This document shows positions 47,773 to 58,208 of a stretch of 64,000 nucleotides of DNA, piece after piece. The stretch is from Paraspadella gotoi (taxonomy: Eukaryota; Chaetognatha): NCBI GenBank assembly GCA_051294375.1, contig CM119269.1:22222076-22286075 (forward strand). Direction: 5' to 3'. The position numbers and the translations under genes are program-made. The notes under the pieces were generated by a model. That model saw nothing but the letters and a program-made list of their open reading frames with translations, searched no databases and was not told the origin of the DNA. The first letter of the stretch is position 1, and every line of letters starts with the position of its first letter.

Positions 47773-49276
47773 AATGATTGATATTTTCTTTTATCAACTT
47801 TTAACGAGGAATTCAAATCTGCAATCAAAATTAAGAAAAGCCTATTTTAAATTTTTTTTATATTATAAGGATAGTACTATATATAAATATAGCCTACTGC
47901 AAAAATTAAAAAACATAAAATTAATTTTTTTTACAAATTAATATTCACTGATGGTATGTTGTTCATAATTGACTTTTAGAATTTTCGTATGTAACTTTCA
48001 CTACGCCTTACTCGGCACAGTGATCCAAAAAAATTAAAACCCAATAAAAGGCACTTTAACAATGAACAATGAACATACGGACATAAATACATATTCAGTA
48101 AGGCGGGCCAAAATTGAACATTTTTTATAACTTCTAGTTCTCTCAAAAAAAATTTTTTTCCTTCTATTACTAAATCGATTTTCAATGCAACTTTTTGAAT
48201 TAGTTCAGTGAGTTGCTGCACTGAAGCTTTTAAATATTTATTTATATATAACAAATGACAAAAAATTTTTTAAAAAATTAGTTTTTAAGAACGGATTCCT
48301 ATAGATCTTAAAAAGTTAAATGAAAGTTAGTACGACAATTTTTTCTAATTTTGTCAATAAATTGGTTAAAAATAGAAAAAACTTAAATAATCATCATCAT
48401 CATTGGCTGAATTTTATAGTTTTTTAAAATTTTCATTAATAAAACAAAATAATTTATTAAGAAAAACGACAGTTTTAAATGCAGAAACAACTGTTTTTAA
48501 TACAAGATGTACATGTTTCGACTCATTGGTTCGAGTCTTCTTCAGCGTTTTCATTTTTTATAATTTAAAGAAAAAAAATTCATGTACAACTGTATTTAAG
48601 ATAAGGAAGTAAAATTAGGTATTCATCATGATGTATTTTCAAGGCCTTTCAGATGAAACTATTTTCATCATTGTAAGATGATTCATTCACGAGATAATAG
48701 ACTTACAAGTAATATCTTCTTATTTCTTTATTATTTATATCTTCTATATTCATTTATTTTTATAATTGTACAAAATTAGTCAATATAATTTATTAGCATT
48801 AAGTCATGCGCCTATCAATAAGCTAAATTTTAAAAATTATTTTCATTTTCATAATCTCTAACAGTCACTTAACCATTATTTATTTGAGAGAACTTTTAGT
48901 TTTAAACCTGTTCTGGCCTAATATTTAGTCTCAGTTTCCAAAAATTATTCTCTCTGAAGTTATATGCAAATAGTAGTTAATAGTTTGATTTGGTCTTTTC
49001 ATGCCAATAATATAAAAGGAAAACAAATTATTTCTGGAAGTAACATAATATTTATTTTTATTTTTAAATAAGCACTGATCTTCAGAGACTTCTGTCTCCC
49101 TCAAAGGTGCATAACAAAATCTTTATAACGGGTGAGTCTATAAGAGGTTTGTTTTACCCACATGAGTGGAAGAGAAAAATTATTTGACTTGGTTATGTTA
49201 ACAGCTCTTTGTCTAGTTTGTTAACAAATTAAAAAAGATTTTCATAATATGTCACAATGAAAAATATAGTAACAAG

Positions 49277-49932
49277 TTTGAGCAAACAATGTCGGATCTG
49301 CCCACGATCATTATCGGTAATTAATTAATTAATAATTAAATTTTTCAAGTTAATTAATTAATTAATTAGGCAATTAATTAATTAATTTGATCCCAAATGT
49401 TTGTTTTTAGGTCTTTTCGTCACTAACCATGACAAAAGCAATGATGATGATGAGAATAATGCCAATAACGATTGACTTGATTGATTGACTGATTAATTAA
49501 TTATTGATTAATTAATTGACTAATTGATTAATTAACTGATTAATTATTTGATTTATTAATACATACAAAAGGAAAAAGAAGCATAATGAATTAGTGAAAC
49601 AGGTTTTTTGTTTTTTTCCATTTAAACTCATTTCTACTTGGACGATTCCATCGAAACTTCATATCCAGCTCAATCAAACACTTCCCTACCCACACACAAA
49701 ATTTTATTTAAATCCATCCATCCCATCACGAGTAATTGGTGTTTTTTGCTAAGGGGGGGCAGACGGACGGACGGACAGACAGACGGACGGACATCATTTT
49801 TTTTACATAATTTATCATAATTCGATGTTCTGACATGATATAAGTTAGTGCCCGACAATATTGAGGGGGCAGACCGACGGACCGACAAAGTGAATTATAG
49901 AGTTGGGATCTGCTGATAAGCAGATCCGACTA
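49277..49932. mobile_element. TIR element (MITE-like) with GTCGGATCTGC ends, copy 1
   Basis: GTCGGATCTGC starts at 49,291 and its reverse complement ends at 49,930, giving about 640 bp. The interior has TTAA-rich stretches, ACGG/CAGA tandem repeats at 49,758-49,792 and a hairpin GATCTGCTGATAAGCAGATC at 49,909. There is no transposase. The flank TTTGAGCARACAAT is shared with the copy at 62,838, so the true edge may lie further out. Confidence 0.55.
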
Positions 49933-50536
49933 AAAACTCATAGAATTTTAGCCGATTTCAATCAACCAGATTTAATTTCTAATGATACATCTTATCACTA
50001 ATCAGTTATTAATTAAATCTTATTCGCATTCATCCGCCCTTTTGAAAAATCCAAAAATACTTTTCATTCAAAAAAAATAAAAAAGAATTTGATATTCTTT
50101 AGATATTACTCTATGATTTTCGGATCTTGAATAGCTTAGCACTCTTTTAAAACCAATAAGGAGAAATATTAAGTTTGGTCAATTTCTCTTATTTCGATTA
50201 TTTTTTAATAGAAAACCTCTTACAAGATGTGAGAAAATGATTAAGATACAGTAAATTAAGATTTCTACAATTTTAGGTTGAGTGATCCCTGGCAAATAAA
50301 AATGACAAATCAAAAGTCATTTACTACCATAAATGATTTTTTTAAGAAACAAATTTGTCGGTTAATGAATTTTTTCTCCATATTTTTTCAAATAAATCTT
50401 AAACATTTGAACCTTTTCTAACAACCTCATAGGACATCTGTAATAATCAGCATACGAGAAAAACTTGTTTTTCCCCCAAAAAAGAAATTTTAGGCCAATT
50501 GGATCACTGTGCTTGGTTTCAATCAAATCCAGACAT

Positions 50537-51286
50537 CGAGGTTATCGTGTGGCTTAAAAAAAAACAGGGTAATCGACGGGAAGTAACATGAAAAGATCAT
50601 AATTTAAGGAATATTCAACTACTGATAATCCTATATGTAGTCGGGCATTGCCTAAGTTCACCTCGTCTATAAGCATGATACTTTCAGTTGTGACCCAGTA
50701 CCGACCCTGCGTCCGTAAACCGCTTTGGATGCGTAGAAATATTAGATAATAATAGATAGCAATCTTCAGCCCACTTAGCACCTTATCCACATATATAGTA
50801 TATACAGACTTCTGAATCATTATTTCCACGTCATCCATACACATTATATTTAAAAATACGTTTATTTAAGTATTTCTTTCAAACACAACCGATTTATTGG
50901 AGTTCTGTAGCAATAGAGATGAAATATAAAATTACCCAAAAAGATCATTAAAAAATATTTTATTCAACTTTGGCAAATCAAATTATAATTTTGAAAGGTA
51001 GTTGGGTTTTTTGTTGTGCCAGTAATCTGGAATGACCATGTACCTTATCTCTCTTCCTTTTGCCCTCAATCTTCATCTTTCGCTAACTCTATTTTTCGTG
51101 GTCATCTACCATTCGCTCCTCCATTCCCTTTCCTTACAATATCGGTTTCAAACAAAAAAAAAAGAAATATACTTAATTAAAAATTAAAAAACTCTTCTTT
51201 GGAACTCTCTCTCTCTATATATATATAAACTGTCTATCTCTCTGACCTCAAACTCTGTCTCTCTCTCTCTCTCTCACTCCACAACA
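50537..51286. repeat. Upstream duplication, copy 1 (partner 54,975-55,713)
   Basis: Several hundred bases upstream of gene A match those upstream of gene B with substitutions and indels, for example the ACCTTATCTCTCTTCC block at 51,040 and 55,362. No ORF in it is conserved between the copies, so I read it as 5' flank or promoter. Confidence 0.7.
51215..51286 (+). promoter_or_regulatory. TATA-like box and pyrimidine-rich leader of gene A
   Basis: TATATATATATAAAC at 51,217-51,230 lies about 60 bases before the ATG, followed by a leader almost wholly of CT units and CCACAACA just before ATG. The equivalent block upstream of gene B (55,555-55,713) is clearly homologous but its TATA is altered to TATCCATAAA. 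Confidence 0.5.
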
Positions 51287-52184
51287 ATGAAACGCTATCT
51301 CTCTTGGTTGGTCATCTTCGTCGTCGTTGTATTCGGCGAACCTTTTTCAGGCACCACAACCATAAGGCCCAGACCCAAACCTCGCCCACCTAAAAGTCCC
51401 GACGCCTTATTCAATTCCGACCCTCAAACGCGGCCAGACTCCGCCAGCGCGAGCATCGAAGAAAGCAGCGAGAAAAGCAGCGAAGAAAGCGACGAGAAAA
51501 GCAGCGAAGAAAGCGACGAGAAAAGCAGCGAAGAAAGCGACGAGAAAAGCAGCGAAGAAAGCGACGAGAAAAGCAGCGAAGAAAGCGACGAGAAAAGCAG
51601 CGAAGAAAGCGGCGAAAACGGAAAACGCGGGGATCGCGGCAGGGGCGGCAGCGGCGGCAGCGGCGGCAGCGGCAGCGGCGGCAGCGGCGTAGTTAAGTCC
51701 CCATCAGAAGTGGCGGCGGCAGCGGCGGCGACAAAAGCCTTCGAGGCAGCGGTGAAAACGGGGAATAATCAAAATCTTCATTTTCTTATTTCCTTAAATG
51801 GTAATAAGGCGGGCCAAAATTAAGAGTTCTGTAATATAAAATTCAGTTCATTTATCAATACACAAAGGCAATGCAAAATTTTTTGTAAACATTTTTTTTA
51901 AAAGAACAGATTCAGATACCCCATAAAAAGTTGTCTTCACAAAGTATAATTCGTTTTTCAATATTTTGATGATAAGTGGGTTAAATAAGGAAAAAACCCT
52001 TAAAAATCATCATCATCATCACCATCATAGTTCATACCATAATTATTTGTTACTAGGAGATCCTCAAAAGTCGACCGCAGAAAATGCTTCGGCGGTGGCT
52101 GCGGCAGAAGAAAAGAAGAAGAGACGCGTTGAAAGACACGTCGTCGTCCGCCACCGCAGCCGCCGCAGTCGCCGCCGCCGGTGA
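51287..52184 (+). CDS. Secreted acidic Ser-Glu repeat protein with basic tail (paralogue A)
   Basis: I do not recognise the family. There are two exons: 51287-51800 (ends phase 1, donor GTAATA) and 52057-52184 (acceptor TTACTAG, split Gly), giving 213 residues. Seen: signal peptide MKRYLSWLVIFVVVVFGE, then a Pro/Arg/Lys linker, about six copies of an eight-residue unit SSEESDEK (residues about 60-110), a Gly-Ser run, an Ala-rich stretch, and a tail with KKKRR and RSRRSRRRR. Every unit carries several S-x-E sites, the recognition motif of secretory-pathway Fam20C-type kinases. The acidic head and basic tail make it a charge-segregated polyampholyte. It is paralogous to the gene at 55,714. A TATA-like box and CT-rich leader precede it. 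A role in an extracellular matrix, adhesive or mineral-binding secretion is inference. Confidence 0.72.
51458..51612 (+). repeat. In-frame 24-bp repeat coding for SSEESDEK
   Basis: About six near-perfect copies of a 24-bp unit sit inside exon 1 of gene A. The copies are identical at most synonymous positions (AGC AGC GAA GAA AGC GAC), which indicates recent array expansion or homogenisation. Confidence 0.85.
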
Positions 52185-52368
52185 AGCCAACCTGATGACT
52201 GAATAATGAAGATATTTAGTAAAGTTTAAAGTAAAGTATAAAAAAGTATAAAGTATAAAGTATTTCGAATTTCAATTCCTGTGAATCAGTTCATGTTTTA
52301 AAGAAATAAGTTTTCACCTAGTTTTTTGCATTTTTTTTTTCATTTTTATGAAATTGGTACTACCAAAA

Positions 52369-52374
52369 AATAAA
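52369..52374 (+). terminator. Candidate polyadenylation signal of gene A
   Basis: AATAAA lies about 185 bases after the gene A stop. A second AATAAA occurs at 52,458-52,463, within a dispersed repeat also seen near 1,220. Confidence 0.35.
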
Positions 52375-52584
52375 ATTATACATTCATTCAGCAAAGAGAA
52401 TTTGTTTTTATTTCTACGACTATTTTATTTGTAATAGGAACAGACATGTTTCATTCAATAAATAGGCTATCTTGCCTCCTGACTTTGGACGGGCTATTTC
52501 ATAATCAAAAAAGAGGTGTTTTTTTTTTTTTAAACTGATATAAAATAGCAAATTCAAAAATTCTTATCTGAAAAATCAATTTTT

Positions 52585-52782
52585 ATGAATATATATGGAG
52601 CTGACTTCAGTACTGGATTAATTTTTGTTGCTCCTGGATTTTTGTTTATTATGGAACTTGTAACTTTTGTTATTGGAAATTATACTCGAGACTCACGAAT
52701 TACTATTTTTAAATTTTTTTCTATTTTTAAGCTAAATCTGAAAAAAAAAATAGCAAGAAAAAATAGAAAGATTAGTAGATAG
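52585..52782 (+). other. Short ORF conserved downstream of genes A and B (copy 1)
   Basis: This frame reads DFSTGLIFVAPGFLFIMEL and on to FVIGNYTRDS, with a hydrophobic stretch. The paralogous site at 58,209-58,394 keeps the frame, including a three-base insertion. Both lie in the duplicated 3' flank. It may be a small membrane protein, a fragment of an older gene, or chance in a recent duplication. Confidence 0.25.
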
Positions 52783-53029
52783 CAAGATGATTCGTAAAAG
52801 AAAGAAGCAAGTATGGTGGACTAAGAGTCATTCGTCAACAGCAACAACAACACTTTCAGGCGACATGCCTCAACCTGGCGATGCACTTTCCGCCATCAAC
52901 ACATCAGGCGACATGCCTCAACTTGGTGACGAACTTTCCACCAACAACAACAATTCAATGAAGAGACGCAACAGACTTCTCCCTACGGGAGGGGGGAAGT
53001 ATGGTGGACTAAAATCCACCAACCGTTCA

Positions 53030-53195
53030 TCAGCGGCCATTGGTGCCGGAGGCAAGTCATTCGCCTCCCAACCCAAAGGTCCAGAGTTCTAGCCCGGTGG
53101 TCGCCCAGCAGTTAAGAGGGACGGGGAGCTTAACCCGCCTGTAACACGGTGTTACAGCCTGATCCGAAGCTCAGGGACTGCTTACAGAAGTAAGT
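53030..53195 (+). mobile_element. Possible tRNA-derived SINE piece
   Basis: GGTCCAGAGTTCTAGCCCGG at 53,072-53,091 resembles a B box. It is preceded by AGCGGCCATTGGTGCCGG at A-box-like spacing and a GGAGGC/GCCTCC stem. It is GC-rich against an AT-rich background. Tandem ACATCAGGCGACATGCCTCA-like units precede it (52,855-52,945). Confidence 0.3.
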
Positions 53196-53733
53196 AAAGA
53201 AATAAATATTATTAATAAATGAATAAATAACGACTCAAGGTCTTAGGATTAACACCGACTAACTCTTCTTCTTCATCCTTTGCTCCTCTAACCTTCCATT
53301 TTGTCCTCCCACCTTTTTTTCAGCTCTATTCCACTGACGGTAGGGCAAAGAGAATGTGAAAGAAACCAAAAAAGTCTCATCTCTGAAACATATAAAATCT
53401 TAAAGTATACCGATAAGGCTCTTATTGTGGCAGGTCTGCAAAATCCGATCAAAGAAAGATTTTTTTAAAAATGCTAATTAAAGTTTTTTGAAAATTGTTT
53501 TAAAAAATATTCTAATTGTTAGGGTGAATATGCTTACAATTTGAATTTCCGTATGTCTATCATTATCTACAAAGCATAAGCTTTAATTTGAGACCTCTCC
53601 AAACTTTTTACGATTTTTCGTTATTGTATTATTAATAAAAATTCTAATTCTTTATGCAAATATATCTTTCCTCTCTCTTTCCCACCGCCCGTTTGATTTA
53701 ATGTTTCTTCATTTTTAATTTCCGCTCAAAAAG

Positions 53734-53981
53734 ATAAAGATAAACACGAAGAAAAAGACGATGATGACGAAATAGGTCAATTTGATAAAAGCGACGTAGA
53801 CATGAATTTGAAACGTAGCAACCAAAGTGTCGGCGGCGAAACCGGAAAAAGCAGCGGCGAAACCGGTAAAAGCAGCGGCGAGCCCGGCAAAGGCAGCGGC
53901 AGCAGAGGCGGCAGGAGTCGAAACAGCGCTGAAGGGCGTCGGGGGCGAGCCCGCTGGTTGAAATTTTTACGAATGAATTAG
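53734..53981 (+). CDS. Terminal exon of an S-x-E / Gly-rich secreted protein (possible alternative 3' exon of gene A)
   Basis: No usable ATG starts this frame, which is open from 53,697 to a TAG at 53,981. It encodes an acidic start (DKDKHEEKDDDDE), then GETGKSSGE-type repeats, then a Gly/Arg-rich basic end finishing LKFLRMN. An AG at 53,732-53,733 would give an exon in the phase left by gene A exon 1 (phase 1, producing Asp). So it could be an alternative last exon of gene A or the last exon of a separate, partly lost paralogue. Composition (GGC, AGC, GAA codons) matches genes A and B and differs sharply from the AT-rich flanks. Confidence 0.5.
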
Positions 53982-54365
53982 TTAACGGAATTATTCAGGG
54001 ATATAATTAGTATAACTTATAATTATAATTGATTTATCTATGGCCGGACTCTTTTATAATCCTGCATTTTTTATTTTTTCGAGGAATTTTAAATATTTTT
54101 AATTAATGATCGAAAAGTTGTCTTTTTATTGATAAGTTTTAACCTTTTCATTTTCTGTAAATTTTGATGATTTATTTTCTCAAATCATAGACATTTATTT
54201 GTCAATTGTCATCTCTCTCTCTCTCTCTCTGTCTCTTTTTCTGACACCTTATCCTTTCCATACTTCGCTAAGACTCGGTCTACCCGGTCTTTTGATCCTA
54301 AACTAACCCCGGCCTAATTAATTAATTAATTATTTAATGGAAACCAAAAATTACTTTATACATAA

Positions 54366-54425
54366 CTCTCTCTCTTTCTCTCGGTCTCTCTCTCTCTCGT
54401 CATCTCTCATCGTCTCTCAATCTCT

Positions 54426-54470
<45 letters not shown>

Positions 54471-54556
54471 GTCTCTTTCTCCTCTGTCTCTCGTCTCCTC
54501 TCTCTCTCTCTTTCTTTCTCTCTGTCTCTGTCTCTCTATCTGTCTCTTTCTCTCTG

Positions 54557-54610
<54 letters not shown>

Positions 54611-54648
54611 GTCTCTCTATCTGTCTCTTTCTCTCTGTCTCTCTCTCG
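54366..54648. repeat. CT-rich microsatellite with GT interruptions
   Basis: CTCT and CTGT units for about 280 bases, ending two bases before the ATG at 54,651. Confidence 0.9.
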
Positions 54649-54650
54649 CA

Positions 54651-54806
54651 ATGACGTTAAGGATGTTTCCTCTTAACAAAAATCTCTTCTTTCTCATCTT
54701 CATTAGCGTCCTTATTTCTGATAGTTGCCAGCGCCGACGCATATCCCGGTTCCGACGAAAAACCTGCCGACATGATACTTATATATATATATATATTATA
54801 TTAAAA
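54651..54806 (+). CDS. Small signal-peptide ORF with basic mature part
   Basis: ATG at 54,651 opens a 51-codon frame directly after a 290-bp CT-rich tract. Residues 1-26 (MTLRMFPLNKNLFFLIFISV and on to SDSC) look like a signal peptide, followed by a strongly basic segment QRRRISRFRRKTCRHD. The last eight or so residues are read from an (AT)n tract, so the true 3' end may be a splice donor or may be truncated. It could be the first exon of another member of the secreted cluster. No family recognised. Confidence 0.35.
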
Positions 54807-54974
54807 TATTAAATACTTATATATATATTATTTACATACGATGACGTCAATGAACACATAATCTAGAAAAACTTGATGTCAGGTAATTCCTAATGTGAGA
54901 CGGTTTAATTTAGGGACGGAAGATCATAAAAAGATGAGTCCAATTTTAGTTTCTTAACCCATTCTCGGCTTCAT

Positions 54975-55713
54975 TAAAATCCAGACATTTAGGGTATCGT
55001 GTTGCTTTAGAAAAAACAGGGAAATAACCTGAAAAGGTCATTATTTTAGGAAAATTCAACTACATATATACAGACTTCTGGGATAATTTATCCCGGGTCA
55101 TCCATGCATCTTGGATTTAAAAATACTTATTAATACGTACATTTAAATATTTATTTAAAACCCAACCAATTTATTGGAGTTCCGTAGCAATATAGATGAA
55201 ATGTAAATAATGCAAAAAAATCGTCAAAAAAAATTATTTTATTTAAATTTGCCTTTGGCGAATCAAATTGTAAGTGATCATTTTAATGAACGAAGTTGGA
55301 TTTTTTTACTACAAAATATTAAGCCGGTTTATGTTGTGTCAGTTTTCTCGAATGACAATGTACCTTATCTCTCTTCCTTTTGCCCTCCATCTTCATCTTT
55401 GGCTATTTTTATTTTTTGTGGTCATTTACCATTCTCTCTTCTGTTTCATTTACCTACAATGTCGGTTTCCAACCAAAAAAATAAGAAATATACTTTTAAA
55501 ATTAAATTTAAAATTAAAACTCCAAAAATTCAACATAAAAAAGCGAAATTTCTTTGGAACTGTCTCTCTCTCTATCCATAAACTGTCTCTCTCTCAATCC
55601 ACAAAGTCTGCTTCTTTTTTCTACAATTGTCTCTCTCTCGCTGCGTTACTTGCTCTCTTTTCGCAAGTCATTCACTCTCTCCTCAAACTCTGTCTCTCTC
55701 TCACTCCACAACA
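54975..55713. repeat. Upstream duplication, copy 2 (partner 50,537-51,286)
   Basis: This is the counterpart of the gene A upstream region, ending at the ATG of gene B. Confidence 0.7.
55555..55713 (+). promoter_or_regulatory. Duplicated promoter / CT-rich leader of gene B
   Basis: This corresponds to 51,200-51,286 of gene A: a shared CTTTGGAACT block, TATCCATAAA at 55,573-55,582, CT-rich leader and CCACAACA before ATG. Gene B has about 100 extra bases of CT-rich leader. Confidence 0.45.
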
Positions 55714-57923
55714 ATGAAGCGCCATCTCTCTTGGTTCGTCATTTTCTTCGTCATTGTATTCGGCGAACTTCTTGAAGGCACCCACACTGGAAGCTTTCCT
55801 CTCCGGCCTAAAAATCCCGTATGGAATTCCGGCCCTAAAACGCTGACAGACTATGACAGTAGGAGCGTCGAAACCGGCGAGAAAAGCAGCGCAGAAAGCG
55901 GCGAGAAAAGCGGCGAGGAAATCGTCGAAAATGGAAGACGCAGTGGCGGGCGGGGAACCAATGGCAGGGACGGCAGCGGGCGCAGGCGACAATGTTAACG
56001 GCAGCATCAGAAGTTGCATCGGCAGCAGCGGAGACAATAGACTTAGAGGCTTGCGTGTGGAAAAAGAAAATGATCAAAAACTACCATATTCCTCATCCTC
56101 AAAAGTTAAAACCCGATCCACGGACAAATACAACAGTGGCGGCAGGTGGCGGAATGGTGGACCATGGGTGGCAATGTGACGCGGTAAGGTGAACGCGACA
56201 GTAGGTGGCCAATGTTGGCGGGGGCTAATTGCGGAACATGGCCTCAATGACTGGTGCGGCTCCATGTTGGAGGTGCACGACGGTATCGTGACGTTAAATA
56301 ACCGAGGCAACGGTGAAGTGGGCAAAAATGTTATAAAGAGTGGTGAATGGAGAATAAGGCAATGATCGCAGTGGCCCTATAAGTTGGCGTGTTCTGGATG
56401 CAATGTGAAGTGGCACCTGTCGCAAGGGAGGCAATGTCGAAGTTAGATGGAAGAGGCGATGATGTGGGCTGGCAATCCGTTGCCACACTATATGCGACAT
56501 AATGGCAAATCCGGTACCCAAAAACGGTGCCAATGTTTGGCGGTAATGAAATGGGCAATGATGGTGGCCAATGTTGGTGGTATGGAAAGTTGCAATCGAT
56601 GGTGTGCTATGATATGGTTGGATAATAGGAGAATGGATGAAATCGGCGTGGCTATCGGTTGGAATAGGTTAATGGGAAATGGGGCACATCGGTGCAATGT
56701 TGGTGAATAAAAAAAAAAAATGATAATAGGAATGACAATTATAGAGGTAGGCTAAAAAAAAAAAATGTCAGGTCGGGTAATGGAAATGGCAAAAGACAGT
56801 GGTAGCATGTTGCAAGTAATGGAAAAAATGAGCAATGGGAATGGTGGCAATATTGTTTGGTGTAATGGAAATGGCAACCATGGTGGCCAATGTTTCGCGT
56901 GGTAATTAGGGATGATGGCAATGATAATGGTGGCTATGTTAGAGGTGATAAGGGACTGGAAAATAGGCAACAAGTAAGGGGGCAAATGTTGATGTGGTAA
57001 TGGATAATGGGCAATGATTGGTGGACATAATGATTAGTAGCGTATGGAAATGGCAATGGTGGTGGCATAATGTTGCAGTAAACCCGCGTGATGGCAATGT
57101 TTGTTGGTAATGGGAAAAAAATTAAGGCAATGATGTGGCTATGTTTGAGTGGTGAATGGAAATGGCCAATGGTGTGCAATGTTCGGGCTGGGTAATGGAA
57201 ATGAGCAATGATATTGAGTGGCAAATGTTGCAACCAAGGTTAAATGAAGAATGGGCATGTGTGGCAATGTTTGGCAGTAATGGAAATGGCAATGGTTGGT
57301 GGCAATGGTTGGTGGTAATGGAAATGGCAATGATAGGTGGCTATGTTCGGTGTAGATAAGGTGAAATCGGAATGGTAAGTGGCAATGTTGGCCGGAAAGT
57401 AATGGAGAATGGCAATGATGGTGGCAATGTTGGCGTATGGAGAATGGCAATATGGTGGCAATGTTAAGAAAAAAGCGGTAATGGAAATGCAATGGTAGGT
57501 GGGCAACATGTTTGCAGGGCCGGTTAATGCGAAATGGCGAGATGATAGAAAAGTGGCAAATGTTGGCAGTAATGGAAATGGCAATGATGGTGGCAATGTT
57601 GGCGGTAATGGAAATGGCAATGGTGGTGGCAATGTTGGCGGTAATGGAAATGGTAATGATGGTGGCAATGTTGGCGGTAATAGAGATGGAAATGGCAGTG
57701 GCAGCGGCGGGGGTAGCCACAGCAGCAACGGTGGTGGCAATGGCGGCAGCAGCAAAAGCAGCAGCGGGTTTGGAAATGGCGGCAGTGTCAAGAGCGACAG
57801 CGGTGGTGTCGCAAAAGGAGCATCTGCAGAGAATGCAGTGGCAGAAGAAGAAAAAAGGCGCAGAAAAACACGTCGTCCTTCGACACTGCGGACGCTGGCG
57901 CCGCCACCACCGCGCCCAACCTG
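55714..57923 (+). CDS. Secreted Ser-Glu / Asn-Gly repeat protein (paralogue B), probably frameshifted
   Basis: The start is ATG at 55,714 with signal peptide MKRHLSWFVIFFVIVFGE, closely matching gene A. An acidic stretch with EKSSAESGEKSGEE follows, and the frame stops at 55,998. Homology to gene A resumes in another frame (SEVASAAAET, from about 55,992). The last part, 57,499-57,923, is an open frame of NVGGNGNGNDGG repeats (36-bp unit), then Gly/Ser, then SAENAVAEEEKRRRKTRR, matching the tail of gene A (TAENASAVAAAEEKKKRR). Between 56,100 and 57,500 the same 36-bp repeat is present but interrupted by indels. It is either a pseudogene, a multi-intron gene, or an intact gene damaged by indel-type assembly errors. 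Confidence 0.45.
56165..57700 (+). repeat. Degenerate 36-bp Asn/Gly-coding minisatellite
   Basis: Units built from AATGGCAATG, GGTGGCAATG and TTGGCGGTAATGG run through this stretch. The last copies (57,555-57,700) are clean and in frame. Earlier ones are broken by single-base indels and substitutions. Confidence 0.7.
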
Positions 57924-58208
57924 ATGAGTGAATAATGAAGATTTTTTCCTCAAAATCTTTTTTGAGACAAAAGTGATTAGAATTCCATTTCCTGTGAATC
58001 AGTTCATGTTTTAAAGAAATATGTGATTATGTGGTTTTTTGGGGTTTTTTTTTCAATAGTATAAAATAAGTACTACCAATATAAAAAATTATACATTCAG
58101 TCAATAAATGGGTTATTTGCCTCCTGTTTCATAATCAAAAAAAGGGTTTTTTTTAAAACTGATATAAAATAGCAAATTCAAAAATTTTTATCCTAAGAAT
58201 CAATTTTT

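Larger units (their letters stand above)
45470..50530. other. AT-rich intergenic region
   Basis: Apart from the relic at 46.78 kb, the shared block at 47.19 kb, the hairpin at 47.65 kb, similarity of 48,100-48,420 to gene A's intron (AAGGCGGGCCAAAATT and the ATCATCATC stretch) and the TIR element at 49.3 kb, I see nothing here. Confidence 0.4.

Noticed and set aside
49638-49888. Open frames within the TIR element
   Set aside because: Short, cross tetranucleotide repeats and are not kept in the inverted copy at 58.5 kb.
50554-50844. 96-codon minus-strand frame
   Set aside because: The paralogous flank near 54,985-55,110 does not keep the frame.
52787-53092. 101-codon frame with SGDMPQ repeats
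   Set aside because: It runs through short tandem repeats into a tRNA-like SINE piece; no second copy keeps it.
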